DNA from: CAKZQX01 sp034437035
Lineage (GTDB): Bacteria; Chloroflexota; Chloroflexia; Chloroflexales; Chloroflexaceae
Assembly (NCBI GenBank): GCA_034437035.1
Contig: DAOTUI010000310.1
Coordinates: 1-64,000, forward strand
Direction: 5' to 3'
DNA length: 64,000 nucleotides
The notes beneath the pieces were generated by a model. It was not told the origin of the DNA, searched no databases, and saw nothing but the letters and a program-made list of their open reading frames with translations. A program made the position numbers and the translations under genes. This document shows, one piece after another, positions 28,244-37,452 of this stretch. Positions within the stretch are counted from its first letter, which is position 1. Every line of letters begins with the position of its first letter.

Positions 28244-29926
28244 CTACGTCGGCATACTCTGCTCCTGCGCTTCTGCCGACACGACCCGGTTACGCCCGGC
28301 GCGTTTCGCTCCGTACAGGGCACTATCTGCGGCCTCGTTGAGGCTGTTCGGGTCATGGTCATCCGAGAAAGCAGCAATACCACAACTGCATGTAATGGGG
28401 ATAGTCGTGCTGTCATCCTGCTGCTGAACATGCGCAAAACCCTGGCAGATCTCTTCAAAGATCGACCTGGCAACCAGGGCATCCGTGTTTGGTAAGATAA
28501 CAGCAAACTCGTCACCGCCATAACGCCCGATAATGTCGGTTGCACGCAAGCGTTGTTGCAGCAACCGGGCCAGCTTTTTCAACACCCAGTCGCCGGCGGT
28601 ATGCCCCAGAGTATCATTGACCTGTTTAAAGTTATCAATGTCCAGCATCGCCAGAGTCAGCGGGGTGGCATGACGCTGTGCGCGCGCTACTTCCGTGCTG
28701 AGCAGATCCTTCATCGTGGTACGATTGAGCAACCCGGTCAAACCGTCGCGCATCATATAGGATTGCAGGGTACGCGACCGCTGCACCCGCGCTATGATCG
28801 CGGCAATCAGCCGCTCAGGCTGAATTGGTTTCGTCAGAAAATCATCCCCGCCCAGTTTGATCGCTGCCAGTTGCTTATCCAGGTTGATTTCCGTTGAGAG
28901 AAACACAATCGGAACGCCTACGAATGTCTGCTGCTGGCGGATAACTGCGGCCAACTCCAGGCCGTTCCAGTCCGGCATATACAGATCCATCAGAATCAGG
29001 TCAGGTTGGAAATCAACCAGTCCGGCCATAACTTCCAACGGGTCGGTAATGATTTTTGCTACTATATCGTGCTGCTGCAATGTCAATGCATAATATTCCG
29101 CCAGCACCTGATCATCATCAACAATAAGCACCCGATACGGTTCCGGCTTGGGCGATACCGTTAATTGATCAAGCTGTTCAATCAATCGCGGTACATTGAT
29201 TGGTTTGGTAAAGTAGGCTACGCCACCCACCCGTACGGCATGCAGACGTGCCGGCAGATCATTCCGCGCCGAGATAAACAACACCGGAATCGTCACCTCA
29301 CGAAACTGCCGGATCTGGGCAATCCCGGTAATACCCGCGAAGCGATCCTCGGCAAACATAATGTCCATTACGATGACGGATGGCGGGGTTTCGTAGACTA
29401 CCTGCTCAAGTTCACGCGGATGCGCAAATATATGCACTGTGTAACCAGATTGCTCAAGCTCTAGCGCCAATTCTCGGGCTAATAGCAGATCATCTTCAAC
29501 CAGATAGACCAGGCGACCGTGTGCTCCGGAGAAATGCTGGTTGAGGGTAAGATATGGTTTCCAGGCCAGAGTAGAGGCATGCTGCGTCGGATCTTTCGCT
29601 ACCATGCACACAACCTCCATCAGCGCGCTGATTTGCGTGTACTCCTCAGATGTGAGCGGGTCGTTCCGTTCCTGAATATCCAGCAAGTAGCGTTCGATGG
29701 TATGCGCCGTATTGCTGAGTGAAGTAAAGCCAAAGGTAGCTCCAGAACCAGCCAGTTTATGAATCAATTGCAGCATGGTGTTAAGTGCGGTGGCATTCCA
29801 TTCTTCTTGTAAAAGTGTGTTCCAGACGGACGTAAGCTGATCGACGCGCGCGCTCAATCCAGTTATGTAGGCCTGGCGCAGTTCATCCAGTTGATCCTGT
29901 ACCGAATATGTTGTATCAGGCGGCAT
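28244..29926 (-). CDS. Hpt-REC-REC-GGDEF diguanylate cyclase
   Basis: A 560-residue cytoplasmic protein with four domains. There is an N-terminal Hpt domain with the phospho-His in LIHKLAGSGATFGF. Two receivers follow, with VYLVEDD...VIVMDIMF...KPIN and VLIVDDD...LILMDLYMPDWNG...TKPIQ. The GGDEF domain (about 390-550) has RYGGDEFAVIL and an I-site RATD five residues before it. It should make cyclic di-GMP with product inhibition, and the Hpt domain can receive phosphate from a hybrid kinase. Its start overlaps the upstream receiver gene by 11 bases, and the hybrid kinase lies just before that. Confidence 0.92.
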   Translation of the reverse strand: MPPDTTYSVQDQLDELRQAYITGLSARVDQLTSVWNTLLQEEWNATALNTMLQLIHKLAGSGATFGFTSLSNTAHTIERYLLDIQERNDPLTSEEYTQISALMEVVCMVAKDPTQHASTLAWKPYLTLNQHFSGAHGRLVYLVEDDLLLARELALELEQSGYTVHIFAHPRELEQVVYETPPSVIVMDIMFAEDRFAGITGIAQIRQFREVTIPVLFISARNDLPARLHAVRVGGVAYFTKPINVPRLIEQLDQLTVSPKPEPYRVLIVDDDQVLAEYYALTLQQHDIVAKIITDPLEVMAGLVDFQPDLILMDLYMPDWNGLELAAVIRQQQTFVGVPIVFLSTEINLDKQLAAIKLGGDDFLTKPIQPERLIAAIIARVQRSRTLQSYMMRDGLTGLLNRTTMKDLLSTEVARAQRHATPLTLAMLDIDNFKQVNDTLGHTAGDWVLKKLARLLQQRLRATDIIGRYGGDEFAVILPNTDALVARSIFEEICQGFAHVQQQDDSTTIPITCSCGIAAFSDDHDPNSLNEAADSALYGAKRAGRNRVVSAEAQEQSMPT

Positions 29927-30311
29927 AGTGTTGACTCCATATACTAGTGATAGTCGCCGGAAGGGTCATCGGATCGAACGGCTTGGTAATGACACCCAGC
30001 GCGCCCAATTCGAGATAGTGTTCGACTTCATGCCGTTGAGCCTTGGCCGTCATAAAAATTACCGGCGTTTCAACCATATCGGGCAATTCCCGTAGTGCCC
30101 GAAGCGTACTCGGTCCATTCATCCCCGGCATCATAACATCAAGGATAACCAGATCCGGGCAGAATTTAGGTGCAGTATCCAACGCTTCGCTCCCGGAACT
30201 GCAAATCTCAACGACAAAGCCACCGACCGCCTCCAGCGCAAGCTGGGCAACGGACTGAATATCCAGATCATCTTCGACCAAGAGCACCCGGTTCAATGCT
30301 GTGAGTGTCAT
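29916..30311 (-). CDS. Single-domain response regulator
   Basis: About 131 residues with the preferred start at ATG 30311 (MTLTALNRVLLVEDD), 4 bases after the stop of the hybrid kinase gene. All receiver residues are present: VEDD, the acceptor Asp in LVILDVMMPGMNG, Thr in IFMTAK and Lys in ITKPFD. With no output domain it probably shuttles phosphate or binds a partner between the hybrid kinase and the Hpt-GGDEF protein. The 11-base overlap with the downstream gene indicates coupled translation. Confidence 0.9.
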   Translation of the reverse strand: MTLTALNRVLLVEDDLDIQSVAQLALEAVGGFVVEICSSGSEALDTAPKFCPDLVILDVMMPGMNGPSTLRALRELPDMVETPVIFMTAKAQRHEVEHYLELGALGVITKPFDPMTLPATITSIWSQHYAA

Positions 30312-30315
30312 GCTG

Positions 30316-33300
30316 CTACTCCATTCCTGGTATTTCATGTTCTTCATTCTGATGAGCGAGAGATAACGGTGCTAGTGATACGATAGTGTCACGTAGATTT
30401 TCGTTGGAGGTACGCGATTTAATCAGCACTGCGGCAACCTGATGCGCTGTCTCCATATCGACCTCCTGAGCTGAAAAAATGACAATAGGCGTGGGTGGTG
30501 TCGGCTGCTGATTCAAACAGGTTAATAACTCCAGCCCCGACCCATCGGGCAGCCCAATATCGAGCAGGATCAGGTCAAATGTCTCCCGTGTCAGCCACTG
30601 CCGGGCCGCTTGCAGGGTCATGGCTGCCTGTACATCAGCGACCGGCTGTAACACCATTGCCACAAATTGCACCACATCAGGATCATCCTCGATATGCAGA
30701 ATACGGAGCCGTCCATGGATATGCTGCTGGACGGCCTCATTGATGGCGGATGTCAGCCGATCTTGATTGACCGGTTTATCCAGCCAGTCGATCACGCCAA
30801 AGGCTCCGCCATTGACCTCGTTGCGGCCTTCCTGCGCCCGGGCTGAGACAACCACAATCGGCAGGCAGCGCAGTTGCGCATCCTGGCGCAGTTCACGAAT
30901 GAGGGATACTCCATCCTGGTCGGGCAGAATGAGATCGAGCACCATTGCCACATAGGTATTCTGTGCCAGCAACTGCTTTGCCTGGGTTGCATTACCGGCA
31001 GTATCGGCAATAAATCCGCTCTGCTTGAGCAGCAATTGCAGGAGGAGGGCAACATCCTGATCATCCTCGCAGATAAGCACCCGCGTTGGCAGGACGGCCT
31101 GCGTCTGATCGATCATGGGGGGCATAATTTCGGACCATTGGGGCAGGTCAAAGTAGAAGGTGGTACCGGTGCCCAGGTTGGTTTCAAACCCGATTGTCCC
31201 ACCCAGGCGTTCGATGATCGCCTTACTAATACTGAGACCAAGCCCGGTGCCCGACTTCTGACGCGTATCGGAGGAGTCGGCCTGCGCAAATTTCTGGAAG
31301 ATCTGGTCCCGAAACGCTTCGGCGATACCCGGCCCATGGTCGGTGATGGCAACCCGGATGGCATGTTCCTGCCGCGCAACGGTGATAATAACCGTATCAT
31401 CATGTGGCGAGAACTTTGCCGCATTCGAGAGCAGATTGGTCAGAACCTGCGTCAAGCGGTCGCCATCAGTATTGATGACAATATCTGACAGGTGCTGTTC
31501 CAACATCAGCATAACCCCAAATTCGGCAGCATAGGCCCGGTTAGCCTCAACTACCTGTTCAATCAGGGACATAAGTTCCACAGGCTTGAGATCAAAGACC
31601 ATCTTGCCCGAGGCAATCTTCTCAATATCCAGGATATCATTGATCAGGCGGACCAGACGCTCACTGTTTTTATAGGCAATATCGACCATGGTGCGGACCC
31701 GGGACGGCAGTTCCCCGGCCACTCCGCCAGTGATTAGACCAAGCGACCCACGAATTGATGTCAGCGGTGTGCGTAACTCATGGCTGACGGTCGAGATAAA
31801 CTCATTCTTCATCCGCTCCATCTTTTTGCGCTCGGTGATATTACGGACAATCGCCAGCGTTTCGGCAGCACCACTTACGACAATGCGTGCCTCATAGTCC
31901 TGGGGGCACTCCTGCATTGCCACCTGATACTCAAAGATCTGAACTGTATTCGTTTGCAATGCCTGCACTATCGCCTGCATCAACTGCTGTGCTAATGTTG
32001 GTGGGAGAATATCGAACACCTGCCGGCCAATAAACTCGGTGGGTGACACCAACAATTCTTCTTCCCGAGCAGATTTATAATCCAGGAAAAACCCGTTATA
32101 ACTAATGCGAAACATCATGTCGGGAATAGCGTTGAGCAGGGCACGGTTCGTGGTCTCGCTGCTACGCAAAGCCGCCTGTGCCCACTCGCGCTGAATAGCT
32201 GCGCCAAGCGTGCTGGTCGCCGTCTTCAGGGCATCCACCTCGGTGGCCGACCAGTCATGCTCATTCTGACACTGATCAAACCCGATAATGCCCCACCAGA
32301 CGGACCCGACAAAGATTGGTACGACGACCAGAGAGAGAATATCTTGCGAAGCCAATATTTCCTGTTCGTCGGACGGGAAGGTGCGCACATGGCCGTAGAT
32401 CAACTCACCCTTACTCAACATATCAACCCAGCGAGCAAAGCCAACCTCGCGATAGGGCAGATTTTGCAGTTCGGGATTATCAATCTGTGGCACAATGCCG
32501 TCTGCGGTCCACTCAAACCGCTGGCTCACCAGCAGCGTATTATGCTGATCGAAGTGGTTCTCGAAAATATAGACCCGACTCACGTCGGCGGCATGCCCCA
32601 GCCGTTCCAGCACCTCCTGAATATACTCTTCCCAGCTATCCGTTGTCAGAAAGAGTTTAGCAGCAAAACTGACCGCTTCCAGGATCGCATCACGCCGTTG
32701 CAGGGCTGCCTCGGTGTGCTTGCGCTCGGAGATATCATTCAGGGTGCCGGCCGTCCCAACAATTTTCCCATCAGCATCCAGGGCCAGCCGGGCATAAACC
32801 TCGAACCAGCGAAAGCTACCACTCCTGGTTAGATATCGCACTTCGTGGCGGCAATACTCACTGTCACCCGCCGCCAGTGTTTGAAAGAGTTCAATGTTGG
32901 ACTGCCAATCATTGGGATAGACAAAATCCAGGAAATTACGCCCAATGCTCTCCTCAAGCGAAAACCCTGTCATCTCGGTCCATGCCGGATTAAGCAAAGT
33001 CCAGCGGCCCACAGCATCGGTCTGGAAGATCACTTCTTGAATATGGTCAATCACTGAACGGTAACGCGCTTCGCTGGCCCATAGCGCCTCCGCGGTTTGT
33101 TTCTGTTTTGTAATATCATAGGCAACCGCATAGATAAGTTGTTGGTCAGGCAGCGCTGTTGCATTCCACAAAAGCCGGCGGTATGTGCCATCTTTACAAC
33201 AATAGCGATTTTCAAACGAAGCTACCTGTGTTCCGGCAATAAGTTGTGCAGCAGCTTCAAGCGTATCTGCCTGATCATCGGGATGCACAAAGTTCAGAAA

Positions 33301-33990
33301 GGGGTGCGCGAGCAGTTCCTCCTCGGTGAAGCCCAATGTTTTGCTCCAGGCAGGATTGAGCCGTTTAAAATAGCCATCAAAACCGGCAATGCAAAACAGA
33401 TCTAGAGCCAGGGCAAAAAAGTGCCGGGCCTCTTCATTCTGCCGGCGGTGAGTGCCAAGTTCGTGCTCCAGGGTGGAGATGACACTCAACTCAATCTGGG
33501 CCCAGGCCGCCAGATCGCGGAATGCCTGCAGATCCGCTTCGTTCATGGTGCGCGGATGCCGGTCGATAATGCAGAGGGTGCCAACTTTACTGCCATCCGG
33601 GGCAACCAGCGGATGTCCCGCATAGAAGCGTATGCCGGGTTCACCGGTCACCAGCGGATTATCCACAAAGCGGGGATCAAGCTGCGTATCCGGAACGACC
33701 AGAACATCATCACCCATAATCGCATGCGCACAAAATGAAATACTGCGTGGCGTTTCCTTAGTAGACAGACCCTGGCAAGACTTAAACCACTGGCGGTTTG
33801 CATCAATGAGGCTGATCAAGGCAATGGGAACATGAAATCCATGCACAGCCGTTCGCGTAATCCGGTCAAAACGCTCTTCCGCCGGGGTATCAAGAAGGTG
33901 CAACCTGTCTAGTGCTGCGAGGCGTATGTCCTCATCAGGTGATACTGATGCCGATTGCATGGTCCTGCTCTCATTCTGCGTTATATCCAT
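30316..33990 (-). CDS. Hybrid sensor histidine kinase (GAF-PAS-PAS-GAF-PAS-HisKA-HATPase-REC-REC)
   Basis: A 1224-residue soluble kinase. Order seen: GAF (about 30-175, with SISFCAHAIM), PAS (about 195-300), PAS (about 310-430), GAF (about 440-610), PAS (about 620-735), HisKA with phospho-His in STVSHELRTPLTS, HATPase (LLSNAAKFS, DHGPGIAE, GTGLGLSISK) and two receivers (LDLILPDQDG and LLDIGLPDGSG). No membrane helices are seen, so it senses a cytoplasmic signal. Met at 33960 is an alternative start nearer AGAGCAGG. It heads a three-gene operon with the receiver and the Hpt-GGDEF cyclase. Confidence 0.92.
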   Translation of the reverse strand: MDITQNESRTMQSASVSPDEDIRLAALDRLHLLDTPAEERFDRITRTAVHGFHVPIALISLIDANRQWFKSCQGLSTKETPRSISFCAHAIMGDDVLVVPDTQLDPRFVDNPLVTGEPGIRFYAGHPLVAPDGSKVGTLCIIDRHPRTMNEADLQAFRDLAAWAQIELSVISTLEHELGTHRRQNEEARHFFALALDLFCIAGFDGYFKRLNPAWSKTLGFTEEELLAHPFLNFVHPDDQADTLEAAAQLIAGTQVASFENRYCCKDGTYRRLLWNATALPDQQLIYAVAYDITKQKQTAEALWASEARYRSVIDHIQEVIFQTDAVGRWTLLNPAWTEMTGFSLEESIGRNFLDFVYPNDWQSNIELFQTLAAGDSEYCRHEVRYLTRSGSFRWFEVYARLALDADGKIVGTAGTLNDISERKHTEAALQRRDAILEAVSFAAKLFLTTDSWEEYIQEVLERLGHAADVSRVYIFENHFDQHNTLLVSQRFEWTADGIVPQIDNPELQNLPYREVGFARWVDMLSKGELIYGHVRTFPSDEQEILASQDILSLVVVPIFVGSVWWGIIGFDQCQNEHDWSATEVDALKTATSTLGAAIQREWAQAALRSSETTNRALLNAIPDMMFRISYNGFFLDYKSAREEELLVSPTEFIGRQVFDILPPTLAQQLMQAIVQALQTNTVQIFEYQVAMQECPQDYEARIVVSGAAETLAIVRNITERKKMERMKNEFISTVSHELRTPLTSIRGSLGLITGGVAGELPSRVRTMVDIAYKNSERLVRLINDILDIEKIASGKMVFDLKPVELMSLIEQVVEANRAYAAEFGVMLMLEQHLSDIVINTDGDRLTQVLTNLLSNAAKFSPHDDTVIITVARQEHAIRVAITDHGPGIAEAFRDQIFQKFAQADSSDTRQKSGTGLGLSISKAIIERLGGTIGFETNLGTGTTFYFDLPQWSEIMPPMIDQTQAVLPTRVLICEDDQDVALLLQLLLKQSGFIADTAGNATQAKQLLAQNTYVAMVLDLILPDQDGVSLIRELRQDAQLRCLPIVVVSARAQEGRNEVNGGAFGVIDWLDKPVNQDRLTSAINEAVQQHIHGRLRILHIEDDPDVVQFVAMVLQPVADVQAAMTLQAARQWLTRETFDLILLDIGLPDGSGLELLTCLNQQPTPPTPIVIFSAQEVDMETAHQVAAVLIKSRTSNENLRDTIVSLAPLSLAHQNEEHEIPGME

Positions 33991-34287
33991 AAATGTGTCA
34001 GAAAGCTATTCTGGCTTCTTACAGTAGCAAAACGAGATATGAAAGTAAATATCAGAACAATGCCAATGGCGCGAAGGTTCCGGGGAAACAATGCACGCAG
34101 TTCAGTAGTCGGATGACCACACCGGGTAGCAAACGTTTCTCTCACAGCACCCTGTATGTATGGCATGATCAGGGGTATTCATCGCATACCGGGAGTTGTA
34201 CTGTCGGAGATCCCGTGTCCCCCACACGACCCGGATTGTGATTCGTGGAGCATATGCTCACCCCAGAGCTTTTCCAGGAGGATTGTT

Positions 34288-34773
34288 ATGCGCGCAAGTA
34301 ATGGTTCTTCAGTAGCGTACCTGGCAGTTTCTCCCGATCAGGAGATTCGTTTCTGGATGTATGCTCCTGCTGTTACGATTAACCTGGCCGCCCCGGTGAG
34401 CACGGCGCTGGCGCTGATGTATGAACATGACATCCGGCGGTTGCCGGTCGTGGTTGATACAGGGGAGTTACGCGGCATTATTACACTGGGGGATATTCGC
34501 GGAGTCGATCTACTTAAGCCGGCCGGATTTGATCCGGCAGATATCACCAACTTGCTCCGTCAGATCAAAGTGTACGAGGTAATGACCTGGTACCCGCTTG
34601 CGGTGACACCAGAGACCGGACTACGCGAGGCGGCTCTGCTGATGCGCGAACACAAAATCGGCGGACTGCCGGTCGTTGATCCGACATCGAATGAAGTAGT
34701 AGGCATTGTCACCGAGAGTGACCTGTTTGAGGCGCTGATCCATCAGCTTGATCGGGACACAGCATTCGTTTGA
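34288..34773 (+). CDS. Paired CBS-domain protein
   Basis: A 161-residue cytoplasmic protein made of two CBS motifs. The first is TALALMYEHDIRRLPVV...LRGIITLGDIRG and the second is LREAALLMREHKIGGLPVVDPTSNEVVGIVTESDL. Such Bateman modules bind adenosyl ligands and usually sense energy charge. No effector domain is attached, so it must act through a partner. ATG 34288 is preferred, with CAGGAGG about 8 bases upstream, although the frame is open from 34156. A hairpin 34796-34815 separates it from the convergent HAD gene. Confidence 0.9.
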   Translation: MRASNGSSVAYLAVSPDQEIRFWMYAPAVTINLAAPVSTALALMYEHDIRRLPVVVDTGELRGIITLGDIRGVDLLKPAGFDPADITNLLRQIKVYEVMTWYPLAVTPETGLREAALLMREHKIGGLPVVDPTSNEVVGIVTESDLFEALIHQLDRDTAFV

Positions 34774-34795
34774 ATGGGTACACGGCGGAACAATC

Positions 34796-34815
34796 GGGCG
34801 ACAGCGGTGTCGCCC
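34796..34815. terminator. Hairpin between convergent genes
   Basis: GGGCGACA / TGTCGCCC with loop GCGG, between the CBS gene (forward) and the HAD gene (reverse). A run TGTGTTTTG follows 14 bases later on the forward strand, so it is only a weak candidate terminator. Confidence 0.45.
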
Positions 34816-34834
34816 CAATCGTCCTGTGTTTTGC

Positions 34835-35539
34835 TCATGCGTTGAGCAAGTGATCAAACACATCATCGGGTAGTTCGTCCAACCGCTGCACCACCCGATC
34901 AGCCTCAAGATTATCCTGTGAGGAGCGTACCCCGATTGCACACATCCCGGCGCGGTGGGCCGCTTCCACGCCGGCGGGCGCGTCTTCAACCACGATGCAG
35001 CGGGCGGGTGGAACGGCCAACCTCTCGGCAGCCGTCAGAAAGACATCCGGTGCCGGTTTGCCATGCTCTACATCCTCGGCTGTAACCATGGCCGTAAAAA
35101 CATTCTGAAGTTCAAGCACCTCGACAATGGTCTCGACATTCTTGCGCGGCGCGGATGAGGCTATTGCCTGCCGCCAACCATCCTGTTGTAGGCGCTCGAG
35201 CCACTGCGCGACGCCGGGCAGCAATTCGATACCCCGGGTCCGCACCAAATCTCGATAGCCTGTCTCTTTGGCATCACTGATGCGGGTCACTTCACTGTCG
35301 GATAAATCTTCCCCAAAATAGCCGCGCAGGATGGCATCATTCCGCTGGCCGAACGTGGCGATAAACTGGTCGTAGGTCAACTCGTAGTTCTCAGCGGCGA
35401 GGGCATCCCGCCAGGACAACCAGTGATACTCGCGCGAGTCGAGCAGTGTTCCATCCATATCCCAGAGCACCGCACGCGGCTGTGCTGACGACGCTTCTTC
35501 CTGATGTCTACTCATCGCTGGTTTCGTTACTCCTTTCAT
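34835..35539 (-). CDS. HAD-superfamily phosphatase, beta-phosphoglucomutase-like
   Basis: A 234-residue HAD hydrolase. Motif I is LWDMDGTLLDS, with the nucleophile and acid-base Asp. The cap resembles the phosphoglucomutase/phosphatase group (ATFGQRNDAILRGYFG), motif II is ASSAPRKN, the motif III Lys lies in HGKPAPDVFL, and motif IV is VVEDAPAGVEAA. It could dephosphorylate a small sugar phosphate or act as a mutase; the sequence does not settle which. ATG 35515 (MSRHQEE) is an alternative start. It is probably monocistronic. Confidence 0.85.
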   Translation of the reverse strand: MKGVTKPAMSRHQEEASSAQPRAVLWDMDGTLLDSREYHWLSWRDALAAENYELTYDQFIATFGQRNDAILRGYFGEDLSDSEVTRISDAKETGYRDLVRTRGIELLPGVAQWLERLQQDGWRQAIASSAPRKNVETIVEVLELQNVFTAMVTAEDVEHGKPAPDVFLTAAERLAVPPARCIVVEDAPAGVEAAHRAGMCAIGVRSSQDNLEADRVVQRLDELPDDVFDHLLNA

Positions 35540-35563
35540 TTTTCTGGGTTACACAGTGGGCAT

Positions 35564-35844
35564 TCAACTTGAAAATAGTGCATAGGTGGTAAGCCACGCT
35601 TCCAGGTCATCCGCGCTGCTGAAGTCCAGCAGGGCATCCGCCAGGTCCAGCAGGCGGGCCGCGTCCAGGTGCTGTACCCGGGCTGTTGTAGCAGCATCCG
35701 GCGGACCACACCGCCGGGCAAGCTGCCGCACAAGTAACGCAATTCGCCCCTCTTTTCGCCCCTCTTTCACCCCTGCTCACGCAGTTTGCGCATCATCGGG
35801 GTTTCGGGCAAACCGTAATCCTGGGTGATAATCTGTTCCGCCAT
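35564..35844 (-). pseudogene. Truncated tandem copy of the Rpn-like nuclease gene
   Basis: This is a copy of the C-terminal third of the gene at 35862-36818, in the same orientation and closely similar at DNA level. It begins at a Met (35844) equivalent to an internal Met of the parent (MAEQIITQDYGLPETP), and ends after 25 codons at TGA 35767-35769. A second frame starts at GTG 35770 overlapping that stop (GTGA) and continues KEGRKEGRIALLVRQLARR to DDLEAWLTTYALFSS. The N-terminal catalytic region is missing, so it is a fragment, although the GTGA arrangement would allow coupled translation. Confidence 0.75.
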
Positions 35845-35861
35845 CGCTGCCTCGGTCTATG

Positions 35862-36818
35862 TTACGCTGGATCGGACGGCGCATGGGTAGTGAGCCATTG
35901 CTCCAGGTCGTCCGCGCTGCTGAAGTCCAGTAGGGCATCCGCCAGGTCCAGCAGGCGCACCGCGTCCAATTGCTGTACTCGGGCTGTTGTAGCAGCATCC
36001 AGCGGACCACACCGCCGGGCAAGCTGCCGCACAAGTAACGCAATCCGTTCCGCCGCCCGGCCCTCTTCCCGGCCCTCTTCTCGACCTTCTTCTCGACCTT
36101 CTTCCCGACCTTCTTCCCGACCTTCTTCCCGACCTTCTGCGCGCCCCTGCTCACGCAGTTTGCGCATCATCGGGGTTTCGGGTAAACCGTAATCCTGGGT
36201 GATAATCTGTTCCGCCATGGTCGCTATCTCCTCATCGGTACACAATAAGAGCAATTCCGCCAGCAGGCGCTCGCGCTGTTCGCCGCTGGTGCCCTGCACA
36301 ATCTGGGCAATCGCCTGTGGTATCGTCTGGTCCGGCTGCCGGATGCGGGTCTGCCCAATCAGCGCCAGCAGCGCGGGGCGGTCCAGTGCCAGTAGCGCCT
36401 CGGCCTCCAGTTGCCAGAGCCGAATAACATCATACCGCCAGGACAGCCGTTCCTGACCGTGCAGATCATACCGCGCATGCTGCCCGGTATCCCGTGCGCC
36501 CGCACCGCCCAGATACAGCACCACACTGTGAATGGTCAAATCCCGATAGGTCAACGCCAGGCGGGTGCCATACTCCAGCATGCGCAGCGGCATCGGCTTG
36601 TTGCTGCCCGGCCCCTGAAACTCGCTATGCAGGATGACTTCCCGTCCATCCTCCAGGGTCACAAAGAACACCTGGTCGGTATCAATCGGGTCGGGCAGCG
36701 CAGTCAACTCGCCCGGTCGGGTCGTGACACTGCGGACCGGCTGACCGAGCAACCAGGCCGCAAAGTCTACTGCTGCCAGTGCCATCAAGCGCTTGAGCGG
36801 GTGATCGGTTTCTGCCAT
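35862..36818 (-). CDS. Rpn/PD-(D/E)XK nuclease-family transposase-like protein
   Basis: A protein of about 318 residues with preferred start ATG 36818 (MAETDHPLKRLM; AGGAG 8 bases upstream). The N-terminal part resembles the Rpn (YhgA-like) PD-(D/E)XK nucleases: ALPDPIDTDQVFFVTLEDGREVILHSEFQG gives the catalytic Asp and Glu-x-Gln pattern. A helical middle follows, then about six GREE repeats encoded by 12-base units, and a conserved tail (LLVRQLARRCG...LLDLADALLDFSSADDLEQWL). Rpn proteins promote RecA-independent recombination in enterobacteria; the role here is inferred. Family genes are often multicopy, and a partial copy lies next to this one. Confidence 0.78.
   Translation of the reverse strand: MAETDHPLKRLMALAAVDFAAWLLGQPVRSVTTRPGELTALPDPIDTDQVFFVTLEDGREVILHSEFQGPGSNKPMPLRMLEYGTRLALTYRDLTIHSVVLYLGGAGARDTGQHARYDLHGQERLSWRYDVIRLWQLEAEALLALDRPALLALIGQTRIRQPDQTIPQAIAQIVQGTSGEQRERLLAELLLLCTDEEIATMAEQIITQDYGLPETPMMRKLREQGRAEGREEGREEGREEGREEGREEGREEGRAAERIALLVRQLARRCGPLDAATTARVQQLDAVRLLDLADALLDFSSADDLEQWLTTHAPSDPA
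36061..36132 (-). repeat. 12-base coding tandem repeat (GREE units)
   Basis: About six copies of a 12-base unit, TTCTTCCCGACC on the forward strand, coding Gly-Arg-Glu-Glu within the Rpn-like gene. Changes in copy number keep the frame, so the linker can vary in length. Confidence 0.85.
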
Positions 36819-36914
36819 GGATCTACTCCTGTGCCACACTTTGGGACGTGCGTTTGTTCCATGCTATAGTATAGCATCAGTACATACGTTTGGCGAAGCT
36901 GCGCGATCAATGAA

Positions 36915-37060
36915 ATAACACGCGTTACGCGGTGAGGTCTGGACCACGAAGGCCGCGAGATGAGCGAATAGAGCGAAACGGCCAGTGCGAACATAAACAC
37001 GCGTTACGTGGTCCCTGATCCGAAAGAGCATTTTGCCTCCGGCAGGGTGGTACCATGATA
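36915..37060. repeat. Decayed palindrome-element fragments (H)
   Basis: Two left ends are present (AACACGCGTTACGCGGT near 36917 and AAACACGCGTTACGTGGT near 36994). They are followed by GCCTCCGGCAGGGTG fused directly to GTACCATG. In intact copies the central hairpin lies between these two segments, so it has been lost here. Confidence 0.65.
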
Positions 37061-37070
37061 ATAACAAACA

Positions 37071-37099
37071 GCAAAACGCCCCGGAGACTATACCGGGGC
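37071..37099 (-). terminator. Rho-independent terminator of the acidic membrane-protein gene
   Basis: In reverse sense, GCCCCGG-TATAGTCT-CCGGGGC followed by GTTTTGC. It lies about 35 bases after the stop of the gene at 37132-37452. Confidence 0.7.
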
Positions 37100-37131
37100 A
37101 CTGGTGGCAGGCGATCAGACCGGGTTGTATC

Positions 37132-37452
37132 TTAAATGCTGAGCACCGCCAGCCGGAGTATAAGAATCAGGCCAATTGCAAAAAAGACAATTGCCAGCAT
37201 ACGTTGCCAGTAGAGGCGGCCCCAGTCGGCAAAACCCTGAACACGCGAGTTTGATCTTTCGTCCGGATCATCATCCGGATCAAATTCGTCATCATCTTCC
37301 ACCGACCGCTTTTTGGCAAACAGACCGGACAAACCAGTCCAGTCCGTAAATCGTTGGATAGGTGACTTGGGCGCAGCATTTTCTTCCCAATCATCCGCCC
37401 ACTCGTCATCCCAATCATCTTCCCACTCGTCTTGTCGTTTTCTTCCTCTCAC
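37132..37452 (-). CDS. Small acidic tail-anchored membrane protein
   Basis: A 106-residue protein. The N-terminal 75 residues are highly charged and Trp/Asp-rich (DEWEDDWDDEWADDWEEN, later DDDEFDPDDDPDE). A single membrane segment closes the protein (MLAIVFFAIGLILILRLAV), so it is probably C-tail anchored with the acidic part in the cytoplasm. I do not recognise a family. A terminator follows. Neighbours are unrelated, so no function can be inferred. Confidence 0.6.
   Translation of the reverse strand: MRGRKRQDEWEDDWDDEWADDWEENAAPKSPIQRFTDWTGLSGLFAKKRSVEDDDEFDPDDDPDERSNSRVQGFADWGRLYWQRMLAIVFFAIGLILILRLAVLSI

Noticed and set aside
36061..36132. Regular 12-base repeats as a CRISPR-like array
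   Set aside because: The units are contiguous, without spacers, and lie in a coding frame as GREE repeats.
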